Assembly (NCBI RefSeq): GCF_001649575.2
Contig: NC_051434.1
Location: 11,130,761 to 11,194,760, forward strand
DNA length: 64,000 bases
Source of the DNA: Kryptolebias marmoratus
Lineage: Eukaryota; Chordata; Actinopteri; Cyprinodontiformes; Rivulidae
Reading direction: 5' to 3'
Shown here piece after piece: positions 1 through 51,306 of this stretch (its first letter is position 1; each line of letters begins with the position of its first letter). The notes under the pieces were generated by a model that did no database searches, was not told the DNA's origin, and worked only from the letters and a program-made list of their open reading frames with translations. Both the position numbers and the translations under genes were made by a program.

Positions 1-1524
1 GACAATGCATTTTTACTACAGGCTGTACATTTTTTTACTGGTTGTTATAGAAGTGTATTGTGCAATTTTTGGGGCATACCTGTAAAAAAGGCCCATTTTT
101 CTGTAAGGTCGTCCTCCAGTGACATGGTATCCTAACATCACATCAGTTTGTACAGCAGTGTTTCGTTACAGGAAGAGATAAGAGCCTGACAGAATATCAG
201 AAAAGCTCTGAATCACATTTTATTACAGCTGTCCTTGTCACAACTGAGCTGAATCCTTTGTTCAGTCACACCGGGATCTCTCATACTGTTCGTACCTTTG
301 CGTGCACATCTATCATGCCACGTCACGCATGACCACGCCAATGAGGCGGACTTGCAGGGCGACAAGGTCAAATATGGGAACTCATCGTGCCTACAGGAGG
401 GCTCGGTTACTTTCTCCTTTGTAGATGTTTCTACTCCGTCAGCTGAGTCTGCATGAAATAAAGGTGCAACTAGCTTGCCTTTCAGCGCACCACGAGAAGC
501 ACCTCCAGTCTGAACATGCATGCACAAGTTTGTTTTTTTATACGAGTGGCCTTATTCTGTCCATGACCACAAGGACAGCAAGCCCAGCTGGAGCGAAGAT
601 CACTTGAAGGATTAGATAAGTAAAAACCTTGCTGTGTACATAAACCTAACAATGGCCATGTCCACACTCAGACATTTTTTTGTAAATTTGTAAAAGTTTA
701 TTGTTTCAGCCTTGCATCCGCAAGAAAAAAAGCATTTTAGGAACCTCTAAATGGACCCAACTCTAATTTAACCACTAATACAAAAACTTTGTATTACTTT
801 AGTGAGAAAACAAGACTGATAAACAATAATGCTACCTTAAAAAAAGCAGAGCTAAAACCCCATATTATTACACCAAACAATGTAAGGTCAAAGAGGGTTT
901 TTAATCACGTTACTGAACATTTTCTGCCAACAATACAAAAAACAAATGTTGCCAAAAAAAATAAAAACAATATACATCAAGCACTCATGGAAAAAACATG
1001 GGAAATGGGGATAGTTTTAAAAGACCGACACTTTCATCCATTTATCTATTTAATTTACCTGCTTCATTCTGGGTCAGGGGGAGCTGGTGTCCACCTCCAG
1101 CAGTCACCCTGAGAGAGGTGGGGTGCACCTGATACGATGGACACTTGTGTAAAAACATTTTACCCTGATGTGCTTTAAACATCATGATGAGAACCCTTCA
1201 ATCTATGGTTCCTATCCAACGCATATTGCTCCATGTCTTGTTTCCTGTTTCTGGTGTACTTTTGTAGCAGCATTACAGCGCCACATACAGGCCTGGCAAA
1301 GTTACTACCGCGTTTGGGTCGTTTTCTACATATAGTGTGGAAGACTACATTTCTGGAAATGGTGCTGTATTTACAAGTATATATTAAGAAACAAGAAATA
1401 AAACGTTCTTGCATGGAGGCTTCTTTGAGTTTATAAGAGAAATGAAAACACAAAGCAGGTTGTTGAAGTGCCTAATAAAGTCAGTATGGATGATTGTGTA
1501 TTTGCTGTTGATGGAGGGACGCAC
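1..1524 (-). other. kcnq4 intron, partial (after exon 11)
   Basis: AT-rich sequence without a recognisable exon or known repeat. Six-frame reading gave no match to the conserved KCNQ C-terminal helices, so this is taken as intron running off the window. Short open frames here lack coding character. Confidence 0.6.
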
Positions 1525-41027
<39,503 letters not shown>

Positions 41028-41780
41028 TTTTTTTTGTTTTTGTTTTTGTTTATTCCCCCCGACTTCGACAAACTACATGTAAGCTGTGACGCGTCCCTGC
41101 GCCGTCTCGGACCGAGGCATGTTCCGGTTTATCTTGGATTTTAAAGTGGGCCGAAACTTGTCATCGCCCCGCTGGTTTGTTTACAGCCTCGGTTGATTTG
41201 GTGTTTCCAAAAAAAAAGTTATCTGTGAATCAAGTCACGGTCACAGAAGTCAAAAAGCGCAATAGCTGGGTGAGTGCGACGCGCTGAAACGTGACCCCAA
41301 GTGACCATTGCTGAAAGAGTCAGGTGGAAAAAAGGTGATCGGCGGGGCGCGGAGAGGTGATTCACTCATCCAAGGAAACGACTTCCATCCAACAAAGAGC
41401 AACGCGACGCGTCTGTGTTACCTGAAGGGATCCCAGTGCTCCTGCTGTGGGAAGTGACCCGAGCCTCCCCGCGGCCGCCAGCATCAGTTTCCTCGCGCGT
41501 CTCTGCGCTCCGGCGCTCTCCTCCTCTGCTCCGCTCCGGCGGCGGCCAGGCGGGGTGGAGCGCAGCGGCGGCAGCTGACGGACATCAGCGTGCTGTCGGG
41601 GACCGCAGGCGACCACTTTATGACAACTCCAGTGAAAGAAGAAGAAGGACAAAGTCCGTAGAAGCGGCCAAAAGAAGAAAAAAAAGATGCCTCCGGTTGT
41701 TTTTGGAAGCAACGACGGAAACCTGAAGAGAGGAGAGCGCACGCGGGGCGGGAGATGGGGAGCAGCGGGCGGCGGGGAGA
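41028..41780 (-). promoter_or_regulatory. kcnq4 CpG-rich promoter and 5' leader region
   Basis: Immediately upstream of the kcnq4 start codon the sequence becomes GC-rich and CpG-dense (strongest at about 41350-41620), unlike the AT-rich surroundings; the GC richness continues into exon 1. This is the usual layout of a vertebrate CpG-island promoter. The exact transcription start cannot be read. A sequence CTTCAG|GTAACA on the minus strand at 41422/41421 could be the donor of an upstream noncoding exon. Confidence 0.6.
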
Positions 41781-42282
41781 GAGAGACAACAAGGGTTTGC
41801 TTGTTTTGTGGAAAGGCAAAGTTGGGTTCAAACTATGGCTTATGTGCCTTAATGCTCCTTATTCGGTGTGAAATCATCCAGCTTCAAAAGGGGGCTCAAG
41901 TATAAAAGTCCCATTTGTCTTCCCTTGGAATAAAAACGCCACTTGTGTTTATTATGGGAGTGGGGGGGTTTGAATCCATGGCTACAGCGGTTTGGAACAG
42001 CAGAGACAGGTGCTGAGGGACACAGGGACACTGACAACCTCCTCCTCCTCTTCAACACACACACACACAGCTTTCTAAATCTATGACTGTGACACACAGA
42101 GGCTTGTGGTTATGGCACACTCATGAGGTTATGGATCACCTGCTTCAGGACCTCTGAAGAATGCACTGTGAGGTGGTCCCCGGGCTCCGGCAGCCCACAT
42201 CACACAGCAACAGTAAGCGGAGATGTTCAGACGCTGAGCTTTAGTTTGTTCAGGTAAAACAGACACAGATGTACATCTAGAC

Positions 42283-42473
42283 CAGGGGTGGGCAGCCCTG
42301 GTCCTGGAGGGCCACCATCCTGCATGTTTTACTTGCTTCTCTGCTCCAACACACCTGATTCAGTGGTTAAATCACCTCTCCATGTTCTTCAGAAGCCTGT
42401 TAATCACCCATTGATTCAAATCAGGTGTGTTGGCACAGAGGAACAAGTAAAACTTGCAGGATGGTGGCCCTCT
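42283..42473. mobile_element. hAT-like non-autonomous element, copy 1 (right end truncated)
   Basis: Starts CAGGGGTGGGCAGCCCTGGT, then GGAGGGCCACCATCCTGCAT; ends at GCAGGATGGTGGCCCTC, lacking the last about 20 bases of the right inverted end. Inner part (CCAACACACCTGATTCAG and its inverse AAATCAGGTGTGTTGG) makes it a near-complete foldback. Confidence 0.75.
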
Positions 42474-42981
42474 AAAAGGAGAGAGTTTGTCAGTCCCGAC
42501 TAAACCACTAATATCTCCAGCATCTACTTATAAACTACATGTTCAGAAAGAAATAAAGTTTGAATAGAAGAGACAACTTTGACAAGATAATTTATCGCAT
42601 AAAGGACAGAATCTTTAAAGCACGTGTCTGAGATTATATTCTTCCTATGATTAAAATAGAAATTTCAGACGTTCATCATGCTTTTCATTATTACTACAAA
42701 GAGCAAATCTGATCCCTAAACGTCTTTCTTCCTAAGTTAAGTCACATTTTTCTCATTTAAAAGTATTGACCTTTCAGCTAATTTCCTACAATAAACTTAC
42801 AATATAATGTTTGTGAATATAAAGTCTTCATCCCAATGTTAGAAATCAGACCTTTTATTTCAGATATCCAAAATGGAAAACTGTAAATATCTCTGTATTG
42901 TTTAGTTTTTTTTTTTATTTTTCCTCCCAAAAACACAAACAAACTGTAAGTCAAACAGCAATATCAGACATCAGCAAACGT

Positions 42982-43415
42982 CCTGGCATTCCTTGAAGGA
43001 ATGCATGTCCACCGCCGCCTTTTATGCCAGCGTTTTAAACTAACATGACCTTATCTTAAATAAATTAAAATAATAACCGTTTGAATAAAACACAGAAACT
43101 CGTAATCTCATCCAAAATCGCAAGATCTTCTGTGATCTATTAGTGCTAAAAAAGCATGTTTTGTGAACGACTGTCAGCTTCAGTCTCATCAAACTGTAGC
43201 TCAATAGCTGTAAAATTTATTGATTATAGCCGTTTTTGTGTTGGCTGAGGTCAGTTAGCTGTGGCGGCCATCTTGAATTAGGCTGACCCCAAGAGTTGAT
43301 CAGTTGTAGATGTACATCCAGTGATTACTGCCTGAGAGTTTCATTAAAATCTGTCCACTGATTCATGAACACACGCAGGGGCAAATACATTATTACCCGC
43401 CTTTTGGCAGCAGAT
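42982..43415 (+). repeat. Dispersed family B, copy 6
   Basis: GCATTCCTTGAAGGAATGCA opens the copy; GTGGCGGCCATCTTGAATTA and TTACTGCCTGAGAGTTTCAT follow. Ends around CCCGCCTTTTGGCAGCAGAT. Confidence 0.6.
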
Positions 43416-43740
43416 AATATAAAGGAAAAGCTGACAAGGCAGCAAGACGAACTAACAGAGAAATCAGGCAGACGTACACAGGAGGCATAAACACAAAACC
43501 ACAAACACTGGGGAAGGCAAAGGACCATCTAAAGACAACAGAAACCAGGACTATCTGTCTATATTTTATAGATATAGATAGAGATACATATAGATATGCA
43601 GGGAGAGTGATAACAGGTGAGTTGATTAACAAATGAGGGACAGGTGTGTGACGAGCTGCAGCATGAAAACTGGAGCAAATGACACAAGTGAACCTGAACA
43701 CAGGAAAACATCAAAATGAAACAAGGAGAAACCCTGACAG
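43415..43740 (-). mobile_element. Probable retrotransposon tail or LTR fragment
   Basis: On the minus strand the sequence is T-rich with words such as TTCATGCTGCAGCTCGTCAC, ACACCTGTCCCTCATTTG and CACTCTCCCTGC, the style of fish LTR or LINE 3' ends. It contains a GATA-rich patch (43560-43600). No protein domain. Confidence 0.35.
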
Positions 43741-43862
43741 AATGACTGCAAAAAATAACAGGAATAAACTCAACCTATAAAATAAACACACAACATAACT
43801 GGTTTGGCTTTTTAGAAATCTTAAACTTTCTTGAAGAACTCTGCGTGTCAAAGACCTTAAAG

Positions 43863-44071
43863 CAGGGGTCTCCAATCCTGGTCCTCGAGGGCCACTATCC
43901 TGCAGGTTTTCCTTGTTTCCCTGCTCCAACACACCTGATTCAGAGCTTAAATCACCTCTTCTTGTTCTGCAGAAGCCTGTTAATCACCCATTGATTTAAA
44001 TCAGGTGTGTTGGGGCAACAAGTAAAACATGCAGGATGGTGGCCCTCAAGGACCAGGGTTGGCCACCCCTG
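43863..44071. mobile_element. hAT-like non-autonomous element, copy 2 (intact ends)
   Basis: 209 bases, starting CAGGGGTCTCC and ending GGCCACCCCTG, with about 40-base imperfect inverted ends. Flanked by a perfect 8-base duplication CCTTAAAG (43855-43862 and 44072-44079). The 8-base target duplication and CAGGGGT ends fit the hAT superfamily. No transposase. Confidence 0.85.
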
Positions 44072-44861
44072 CCTTAAAGTGTCATTTTACTTTCAGTTCA
44101 ATGTCCTTATTTACTTTACTTATTATGGATGTTTTTAAAAAGTGTAGGTGTGTGGGTTGAATATATGTTACAAAGGCCTGCCGTAGATATAGGTCTCCTA
44201 CGTGTAAACTGCGTTCAGCACTGTATAAGCTCTACTCTGTTCTGCATCGACAGCAGAGGCAGGTTAGCCATGGCTGCTCTGTGTGCTCCTGTCAATTGTT
44301 GTGCAGCAGTTTCTGGAACATGGAGCTGCTGGAATGAGGTGTGGGAATGCAGCTGGAGTCCTTCACAAGTCACAAATCTAGACATTATTCCCAGGACCTT
44401 CTCCCCTTACATAACATAACAAACTCTAATCTGTGTGTTGCTTTAGTTAGACTGGTGGGGTCATTGTTGGTGATAAAGTAGATTCAACGGATGACAGTTT
44501 TGCAGTAATGTGTTAATGCAAACAGGTGAGTCCAATCAGTCAGCTGAAACGTTCCAAAATAGAGCCTGTTGCTTTTTTTAGTAAACAGTTTATAAATGAG
44601 TTTGTTGATCGTTTTGTTTCTAGTTTCTTTTAGAACTAGTTTCAGTGTCATAAAGTCAAAAAAAAAGGAAAGAATGGCTTTAGGACTGCAGAGAGGCTGT
44701 TAAAGGATTAATAAAATATTTGTAGATTTTAATTTATTTTTAACATTGCACCAGTTCTACAAACAGTTTGTTAGGCGTTAAGTCGTCACAGCCAAACTGA
44801 TGCAAGTTGTCTAGGTTTAATATCACCTGCCACCAAAGGTGAAGGCAGAGCGGCGATGTTT

Positions 44862-45395
44862 TCGCCCACATCTGGGTGTTCGTTTGCCCGTACCGATTTT
44901 AATGAACCTTTCGCCTCAATTCAAGATGGCCGCGGTAGCAAAACCATCTTAGCAAATACAAAAATGGCTACAACTCCAGTCAATTTTAAAGATACTGAGT
45001 GTGTGGTAGTAGCTGAGAGTGATCGCCAACCTGTCATCTGAGTTCTAACTGATCACACAATCTGTATTTAAAGCTTTCCCAATAACTACTGGAGTCAACT
45101 CTGTCTGTTAGCAAAATATCTCATGAACCGCTGGGTGGATTTTATTGAAACTTTCCGAAAGCAATCAATGGATGCACGTCTACAACTGATTCACTTTTCA
45201 AGTAAACCCAATTTAAGATGGCTGCCACAGCTAATCGACCTTAGCCTGCACAGAAATGGCTATGGTCAACATGAACTGTGAGTGCTAACAGATCGTGCAG
45301 GATGGCAATATCACATCGCCAAAATAGCTATAATTGAATCATTTTGAAGTGATGGGCGGGTGATATGCATTCCTTCAAGGAGCGCCATGCCTTTA
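44862..45395 (-). repeat. Dispersed family B, copy 7 (reverse)
   Basis: Plus strand shows CAATTCAAGATGGCCGCGGT, TGTGGTAGTAGCTGAGAGTG, TTAGCAAAATATCTCATGAA and ends GATATGCATTCCTTCAAGGA. The longest copy in the window. Confidence 0.6.
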
Positions 45396-46998
45396 TTTCA
45401 CGTATGTAATCACTGTCTTTTTCCTTGAGTTAGGATTTATACAACCAAGAAAGAAAATGATGTGAACACTAATCATGTTCTTTAAAAGTGTAAAAGAAGA
45501 TACTAGTTTTATGTGTGCCCTTCTCTGTTCATTGGGGTTTAAAGCTAAAATATAAAACTAACAAAGTCATGATTTATGCTTTGAATCTATACGTGTAATC
45601 CTTGTGTTAATCTAAATTTCTACTTTGTTTTCCACTCAGTTGTCTAAATTAGGTCACGGGGTAACGGAAGAAAATCGGTGTTGATAGGTCGGCTTGTTCT
45701 GCTTGTACTTTTCGGGAAACTTCAAGTTTCATCTCAGCAAAGGATAACAGTGCCTTGATTCAGCTCATCAAGTAATCAACACTTGGATCTGGGAGGAGCG
45801 TCCAGAGTGGTCTTTGGCTTCTTAAAAGCCCCATGACAACAGACGACAGCTGAACAGGGTCGGCCCGAAGAGAGACGCGGGGAAGAGCTTCCACGTTCTT
45901 ACACTGAGAATTAATGTCACTCATCAGCAGCTCTTGAGTGAAGGGTGGAATTACAGCCAACCGTGGCTGGACAACAGGAGCCAAGTGTGAGGAGGCGGCC
46001 ACCTCTCCCCCTCTCTGTTGTTTATCCAGCAAACGCCTCGCGGCCCGCAGAGCCCCGTTTAGCTCCGGGAGTCGGCAGCCACTCGGGGAATCTATGGGAA
46101 CTTAAAAATACTCCCATCAGCAGCCGTGCACTACACACAGAGCACAATGCAAACTCACTCTGTTCGACCCCGCTCCAGCCTTTTATTTCCGCTGGACGTT
46201 TACTTACGCCAGTTAATGGCTTTCCCAGACCGTGGTCTTGTTTGTCTTTATTTAATCTGTTCTCTCTTCTGCTTTTCATGTCCCCCTCCCCTCTCTCTCT
46301 CGCTCTCTCTTTAACGCAGATCCTTCTTAATGGGAAAACCTCAGCAGAAGGAAAAGGAGGAGTATGGGAGGGGGCAGATGAATTGTTGATATAGTGTCCG
46401 TTGTGCTGGGCTGATGTTGTGATAAAGTCTGGTTATAGTCTTTGGAGAGATGAAATGACAGTGTCAAACAGTGTTGTGTTTGGAGCTGGACCCCCCAGCG
46501 AGCTGCTCACTCCGAGCATCACGTAGACACTAAAATGTCAGCTGACAGAAAGCAGTTTTTACTCTGCTAATCAATCCAACAGTGCAAACATTCAGCAACA
46601 CGAGTCTCTAAGTGTCAACCACAACAACCAGGGACTGAGTCCGGAACATGCTGGGTTCAGACTGGCCCATTCATGACGGGTCAAAGGATTCTTTGTGACT
46701 TTCTGCTACTTTTAGGAGTGACTGAGCAGACTTAAAGGCTCCCTCCGTTCCACAGGCAAACATTGTAAAATGTCTGAGGTGCTGCAGCGGAGACGCTTCC
46801 TCATTTCCTCCATCATTAAAAAAAGAACCAACTTCAAGTTTCAGGAGGCAAACAAAGAGCCAAAATGAAAAGAGCACAAAAAGGTTTCTGAACAAACACG
46901 CCGACCTATTTTATTTCAGAGTATAGAGTGGAAACATTGCTAATCGTGGTGATGAAAAATGCGATTCGCAGGCACATCACTTGTAGTTTGTATCTTAA

Positions 46999-47709
46999 AC
47001 AGTTCGGATCTTTTGAAGTGGGGTTCAATGGAAAGATAATGAACAATTATTATCCTACCTGTTGTAGATAGCTCTTTGAACAACCTCAGTTTAGAGAAGT
47101 AGAGTTTAATTCTGACTGAACTGGTCTGAGAGGGGCAAAAACACCTGGACTGTACTTATATAGCACCTTTCTAACCAACCAGGCCATATATGTGCCCTCA
47201 TTTACCCATCTGTACACATTCATACAGCACTCCTCTGAATCTCTACAAAACTAATCTGAATAAATCATTCTGTAGAGTCTAATCAGTGATTCATGCACTG
47301 ATGGGTCACATCAGAGGAAATAAGGGGCTCAGTGTTTTGCCCAGGGACACGTCGACGTCTGACTGCTGCCAGGAATCAAACCTCCAACTCTCCCATTGGA
47401 GGACGACTGCTCTAAGCACTGAGCCACAGCCACCTCTATGTAAATAACAACAAAACTGGTGGTGATGTTAATGTTTTTAACACAGCATTCAAATTGTAAA
47501 GGTTTTGAGACTGAAGCTGTTTGAAGACAGCAGAAATCCACGTTGGTCTTAGCTTTGCTCAGTAGCTCTTGGTTCATCAGTCCAGCAAGAATTAAACTCC
47601 ATTTTTCCTTAAACTGAGGTCGTTCAAAGAGCTATCTACAACAGGTAAGATATTAATTCTTTATAATCTTTTCAAAGAACCCTGCTTCCAAGGTTTCTGA
47701 ATCACTGCT
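46999..47709. mobile_element. Foldback MITE-like element, copy 6, with nested SINE
   Basis: Left arm ACAGTTCGGATCTTTTGAAG then TTATCCTACCTGTTGTAGAT; right arm AGAGCTATCTACAACAGGTA. About 290 bases of its middle (47143-47434) are a tRNA-derived SINE. Confidence 0.65.
47143..47434 (-). mobile_element. tRNA-derived SINE, fish type
   Basis: On the minus strand it begins with a tRNA-like head: box A-like TGGCTCAGTGCTTAGAG and box B-like GGTTTGATTCC. The body follows with the familiar fish SINE words GTGTCCCTGGGCAAAACACT and ends GTGCTATATAAGTACAGTCC. It is inserted within a MITE copy, so it is younger than that copy. Not a functional tRNA gene. Confidence 0.75.
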
Positions 47710-48539
47710 TTGATGACTGACTGGGAACGATGGAGTATTACGATGCCTGTTGGGACTTCCTTTCAGCTCCACATATTTTTCTTCACATATGAAAGAATCG
47801 TTTTTAAAGCAGAGAGTACTGTTCCTAATAATTTAAAATTTAAAACAACATTTAAACGAATATATATTAATCTACTGAGTCTATTTAAAATGAAACATTA
47901 AAGAGTCTTAACAAAAAGCAAATAAATACAATAAATGACACGTTTTGTTTTGATATAAACTCTGAGTTGTGCATATTCTAATAATCTTCATAATTTAAAG
48001 TTTGTATTTAAATGTATAATTGGACTTTCACCTCCATCCTCCATGAATATATTTACAGAAAACTGAAGAACTGCTGCTGCTTCTTCAGGTACAGATAAAG
48101 CCACATTCTCTAACATTTTTTGTTTGGCTCAGTTTTTGCTGTGAAAGGAGCAAAGATTTTCAACACATTTATTTAAATTTACTGCAAACTTTAATACATT
48201 TAAGAAAACAACTAAATCTGAGCTAATTCATCGGTAAACTTGAATGCAAATCTGGTTTTAAATACTGAACTTGGAAAATTGTTTTTTATACGCACATTTT
48301 TTTTCATTGTTTTAATCCAATTTTAACGTTTTCCAACAGTTATTTTAGTTAATTAGTCTTCTAAAAACTCATCGAGGAAAAACAATCTTCACAACATGGT
48401 TGAATAAACTCATATTATTCTGACATGCCAAGGTTTTGGAAAAGTTTAGACTACAGATTGATGATGATTAAAAGGAAGTCTCCTGACACCTCAGAACGTC
48501 AGAAAAGAGGATCAAACATAAGACCCACCAAAGTGAAAG

Positions 48540-49110
48540 TCAGTTCCTGTTATTGTGTTTTTGCAGAGCTCGGAGGGGGCCGGCTGGTGTCAGGGCAAAA
48601 TCACAAGGTCCAGACCACAGCCAAAGCTGTCAGCCACAGGTCATATGGCCAAAGCTGCCTTGATCTGACCAGACATGCGAGCCAAGAAAAATACCACCGC
48701 ACAATCCTTTTCACGCCTGACTTAGGCGCAAACATTCTCACAATCCCTGTTCCTCTAATTAGAAAGATCCGAGCATGTGTCTGCGCTCATTAATGCTGTT
48801 ATTGTTCAGAGATTAAGTCGATTAGGAAACGGGGCCTTCCAGCTTGAAACGACTGCTTCCACGTTAAACTATTGCTGCTTAACCAGGCAATTAGTGCACC
48901 ATGTAAACACAGGGGCTATTTTCTTTTTTCAACCAGGTCATTAAATGCGATGACTGCAACTTTTACCCTTGACCTCGGGGCTGACACCATGTTGAATGTG
49001 AGACGATTGATGCCACCAAAGTGGGACATTATGAGCGCCGCTCAACGTGCTCATAATGCCTGCCTAATTTTCCGTCCCACCATAATTACCTCTCTTTCCT
49101 TTTAAGATTT
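48540..49110. promoter_or_regulatory. Candidate conserved noncoding element, intergenic
   Basis: About 570 bases with balanced composition and many homeodomain-like ATTA/TAAT cores (TCTAATTAG, TCATTAATG, GCAATTAG), between two AT-rich repeat-containing areas. Its texture resembles a vertebrate conserved noncoding element. No coding frame or repeat is recognised. Confidence 0.3.
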
Positions 49111-50034
49111 AGGTCATATAAGGAATGCAGTCCGATCTTACAAAAGCTGAGCAATCTCCAGCCAAACAAGCTCATGACTCTAGTTGGGCACTTGGTCCTT
49201 GTGGCATATTAAACTTTTAAACCACACTAGGAAAACAGAAGATTTTAAGACAGAGTGTTTAAAATAGGCTGGATTGATATGGATCTAAGAGGAGTGAAAA
49301 CATTTCAACAAATAGCTATGTCCCTATGCACTTCCTCGTAATGCTGCATCAAAAAGGTTACTGATGAAAACAGTGGGCCTGAGTTCAGGAATAAATATTC
49401 TCCAATACTGTATGCATGTAGAACATGCAGGTTGTTGGATCAGTGCTGCCCTCTTCTGGCCATTTTGGAAAATGACAATCTCAAACTACTATAAAAAAAC
49501 ATTTTTAACTTCTACAGTTCAGTCTTTAATACCATTCTTTTTATTTAATAAAACTACCCTTTATATGTCTATAGAAGCAACAATGAGAATCCTATTCTGG
49601 GATCTTGTGGTGCGATGAGTCTACCTGGTAATAGTGTGTGGGGATGGCTGGGATGCTTTCAATATGCTGCTCAAACTCTCTCCTGTCTCCCTGTCTACTG
49701 TCCACACACTAGCAAGATGCTCAACTGACCTAAAAGGAACAAAACAAAACAGCGAAAGCAAAGATTAGTACAAATAACCCCAAAAAACCTCTTACACAAG
49801 TTCTGTTTTTTTAATCGTTTTTCCACAAACAAGAGTTGGTTTACAAAAAGGAACATTGAAATTACATCTGTACCTATCTACCGCAAGTCATGCTGTCAAC
49901 TTCAACTACATGCAAAATTAACAATAATAATAAAAAAATTAAGATCTTCACTGTAAAAGAAACAAAGAAGATGGAAAAGTTAAGAGGCCAAAGATCATCG
50001 CAAAAGAGGGAAATCGTTTTAAAAATGGTTCTTT

Positions 50035-51186
50035 TTTATTCTACTCTACTCTAGATGGAGTCATGTGTTTTGTACACGAGACGTAAACCAGGGCACAAGA
50101 CTCGAAACCTCCGAGGCAGAGAGGACTTGGTAAAAATGCATAGAGGCAGAGAGGAGGATCTCCGCTCTACAGACAGAATGGAAGCGTTAAGACGAGTGTA
50201 AGTGCCTAAAACCACAAGCATGCACGCACGCACACACACACAAATACACAGTTAGCCTATTCAGTCTGAAGCCCTTACAACAAAGTCATGCTTCATTATA
50301 AATTTAGGAAACATCACAACAAAGAAATTACAAGAAACTTTTTCATCAAACCTTGTCTGAGGTATATGGCTTCTTTTCATTCAACAACTACTTGATAAAC
50401 AACAAAGAAAGTATGATACACTTGTTGCAAGAAGAAAACAAACAGGTATTTCCAACCAAAGATATAAATAGACAAACATTTTCCCCCCATTTTATTTCCA
50501 AGTAAAGAGCAGAAATTAAGGTGCCACAAATACAGCAACGCTTTCCTGTTGTTCTTAGATCTCTGAAGACAGGACGTGTCGTGACAGGAAGAATAAAGTC
50601 AGGGCTTCTGCATGGTTTCGACGGGACCTCGCCAATCGGCTTGCGTTTCGGTTCACACCATTTTTTTTTTGATCAGCTGCGCCCAAGTGACACCTTCTGA
50701 AGAGGAAGTTTATCATGGAGCATGCATGCACATTTCACAAAGATCTGAGCTGAACTCTGCTGGCCACAGAGGGACCTGAAAGGTGCTCACAGTTTAAAAA
50801 GGTTGACTTTGTGTCACACGGGTCTCATTTTGGAAAGGACGCAGAAACCGTACAGAAGCCTTTTGTCTGTATAAAAACTTTAAAATGACTGGAAGTGTGT
50901 GCATATTTTTTATTCAAAGATGTAACAAACATACAAAATAAAAGTCTAAATGTGGATGCGTTTTTATTCTAGATTGCGTCAGCGTCTATTTGTGTCCCTT
51001 TGGTTTTTGATTCAGTGTACTAAAATTATTACAAAACATGAGTGTTGCGAGATTTCAGGTCCCTCATTTTAACGAGCGGTGCTCAAATATCAAGATATTA
51101 AGCATCCCTTGTTGACGTTGGCGGCATCTGTTGGCATCACATGGGCTGGCGTGCGTGTCGGATGTGTGCCGTTTCCTGGTGGGGGC
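50035..51186 (-). other. Presumed nfyc 3' UTR with candidate poly(A) signals
   Basis: Downstream of the stop codon the minus strand carries AATAAA at 50963-50968, 50909-50914, 50491-50496 and 50035-50040. Which one is used cannot be decided from sequence. The extent given is the longest option. Confidence 0.4.
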
Positions 51187-51306
51187 TCAGTCAGCGCTGA
51201 CCTGTGTGACCTGTGCGTCAGCAGTCTGATTGGTGGACTGGATAAACATTGGTTGGGTCAGTTCCTGTCCTGCAGGCATCGTCACCTGTTGTATCTGATA
51301 TAACTG
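51187..51306 (-). CDS. nfyc: nfyc last coding exon with stop codon
   Basis: 39 codons plus TGA (51187-51189): [20 protein letters not shown] then [19 protein letters not shown]. Human ends QAPQVTGD, so the C-terminus is recognisable. The acceptor is a CAGCAG tandem (51304-51309): the first CAG gives GQ|QLYQ as in human, the second would drop one glutamine. Confidence 0.95.
   Translation of the reverse strand, partial: QLYQIQQVTMPAGQELTQPMFIQSTNQTADAQVTQVSAD

Larger units (their letters stand above)
41781..51186. other. Intergenic region between kcnq4 and nfyc
   Basis: Holds two hAT-like elements (42283, 43863), two dispersed-family fragments (42982, 44862), a probable retrotransposon tail (43415-43740), a MITE with nested SINE (46999-47709), a candidate regulatory block (48540-49110), an exon-like segment (49592-49729) and the presumed nfyc 3' UTR (about 50035-51186). 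No complete gene is seen. Confidence 0.6.

Noticed and set aside
47372..47434. tRNA gene
   Set aside because: A- and B-box-like sequences belong to the SINE head; the rest cannot fold as a canonical tRNA and a SINE body follows directly.
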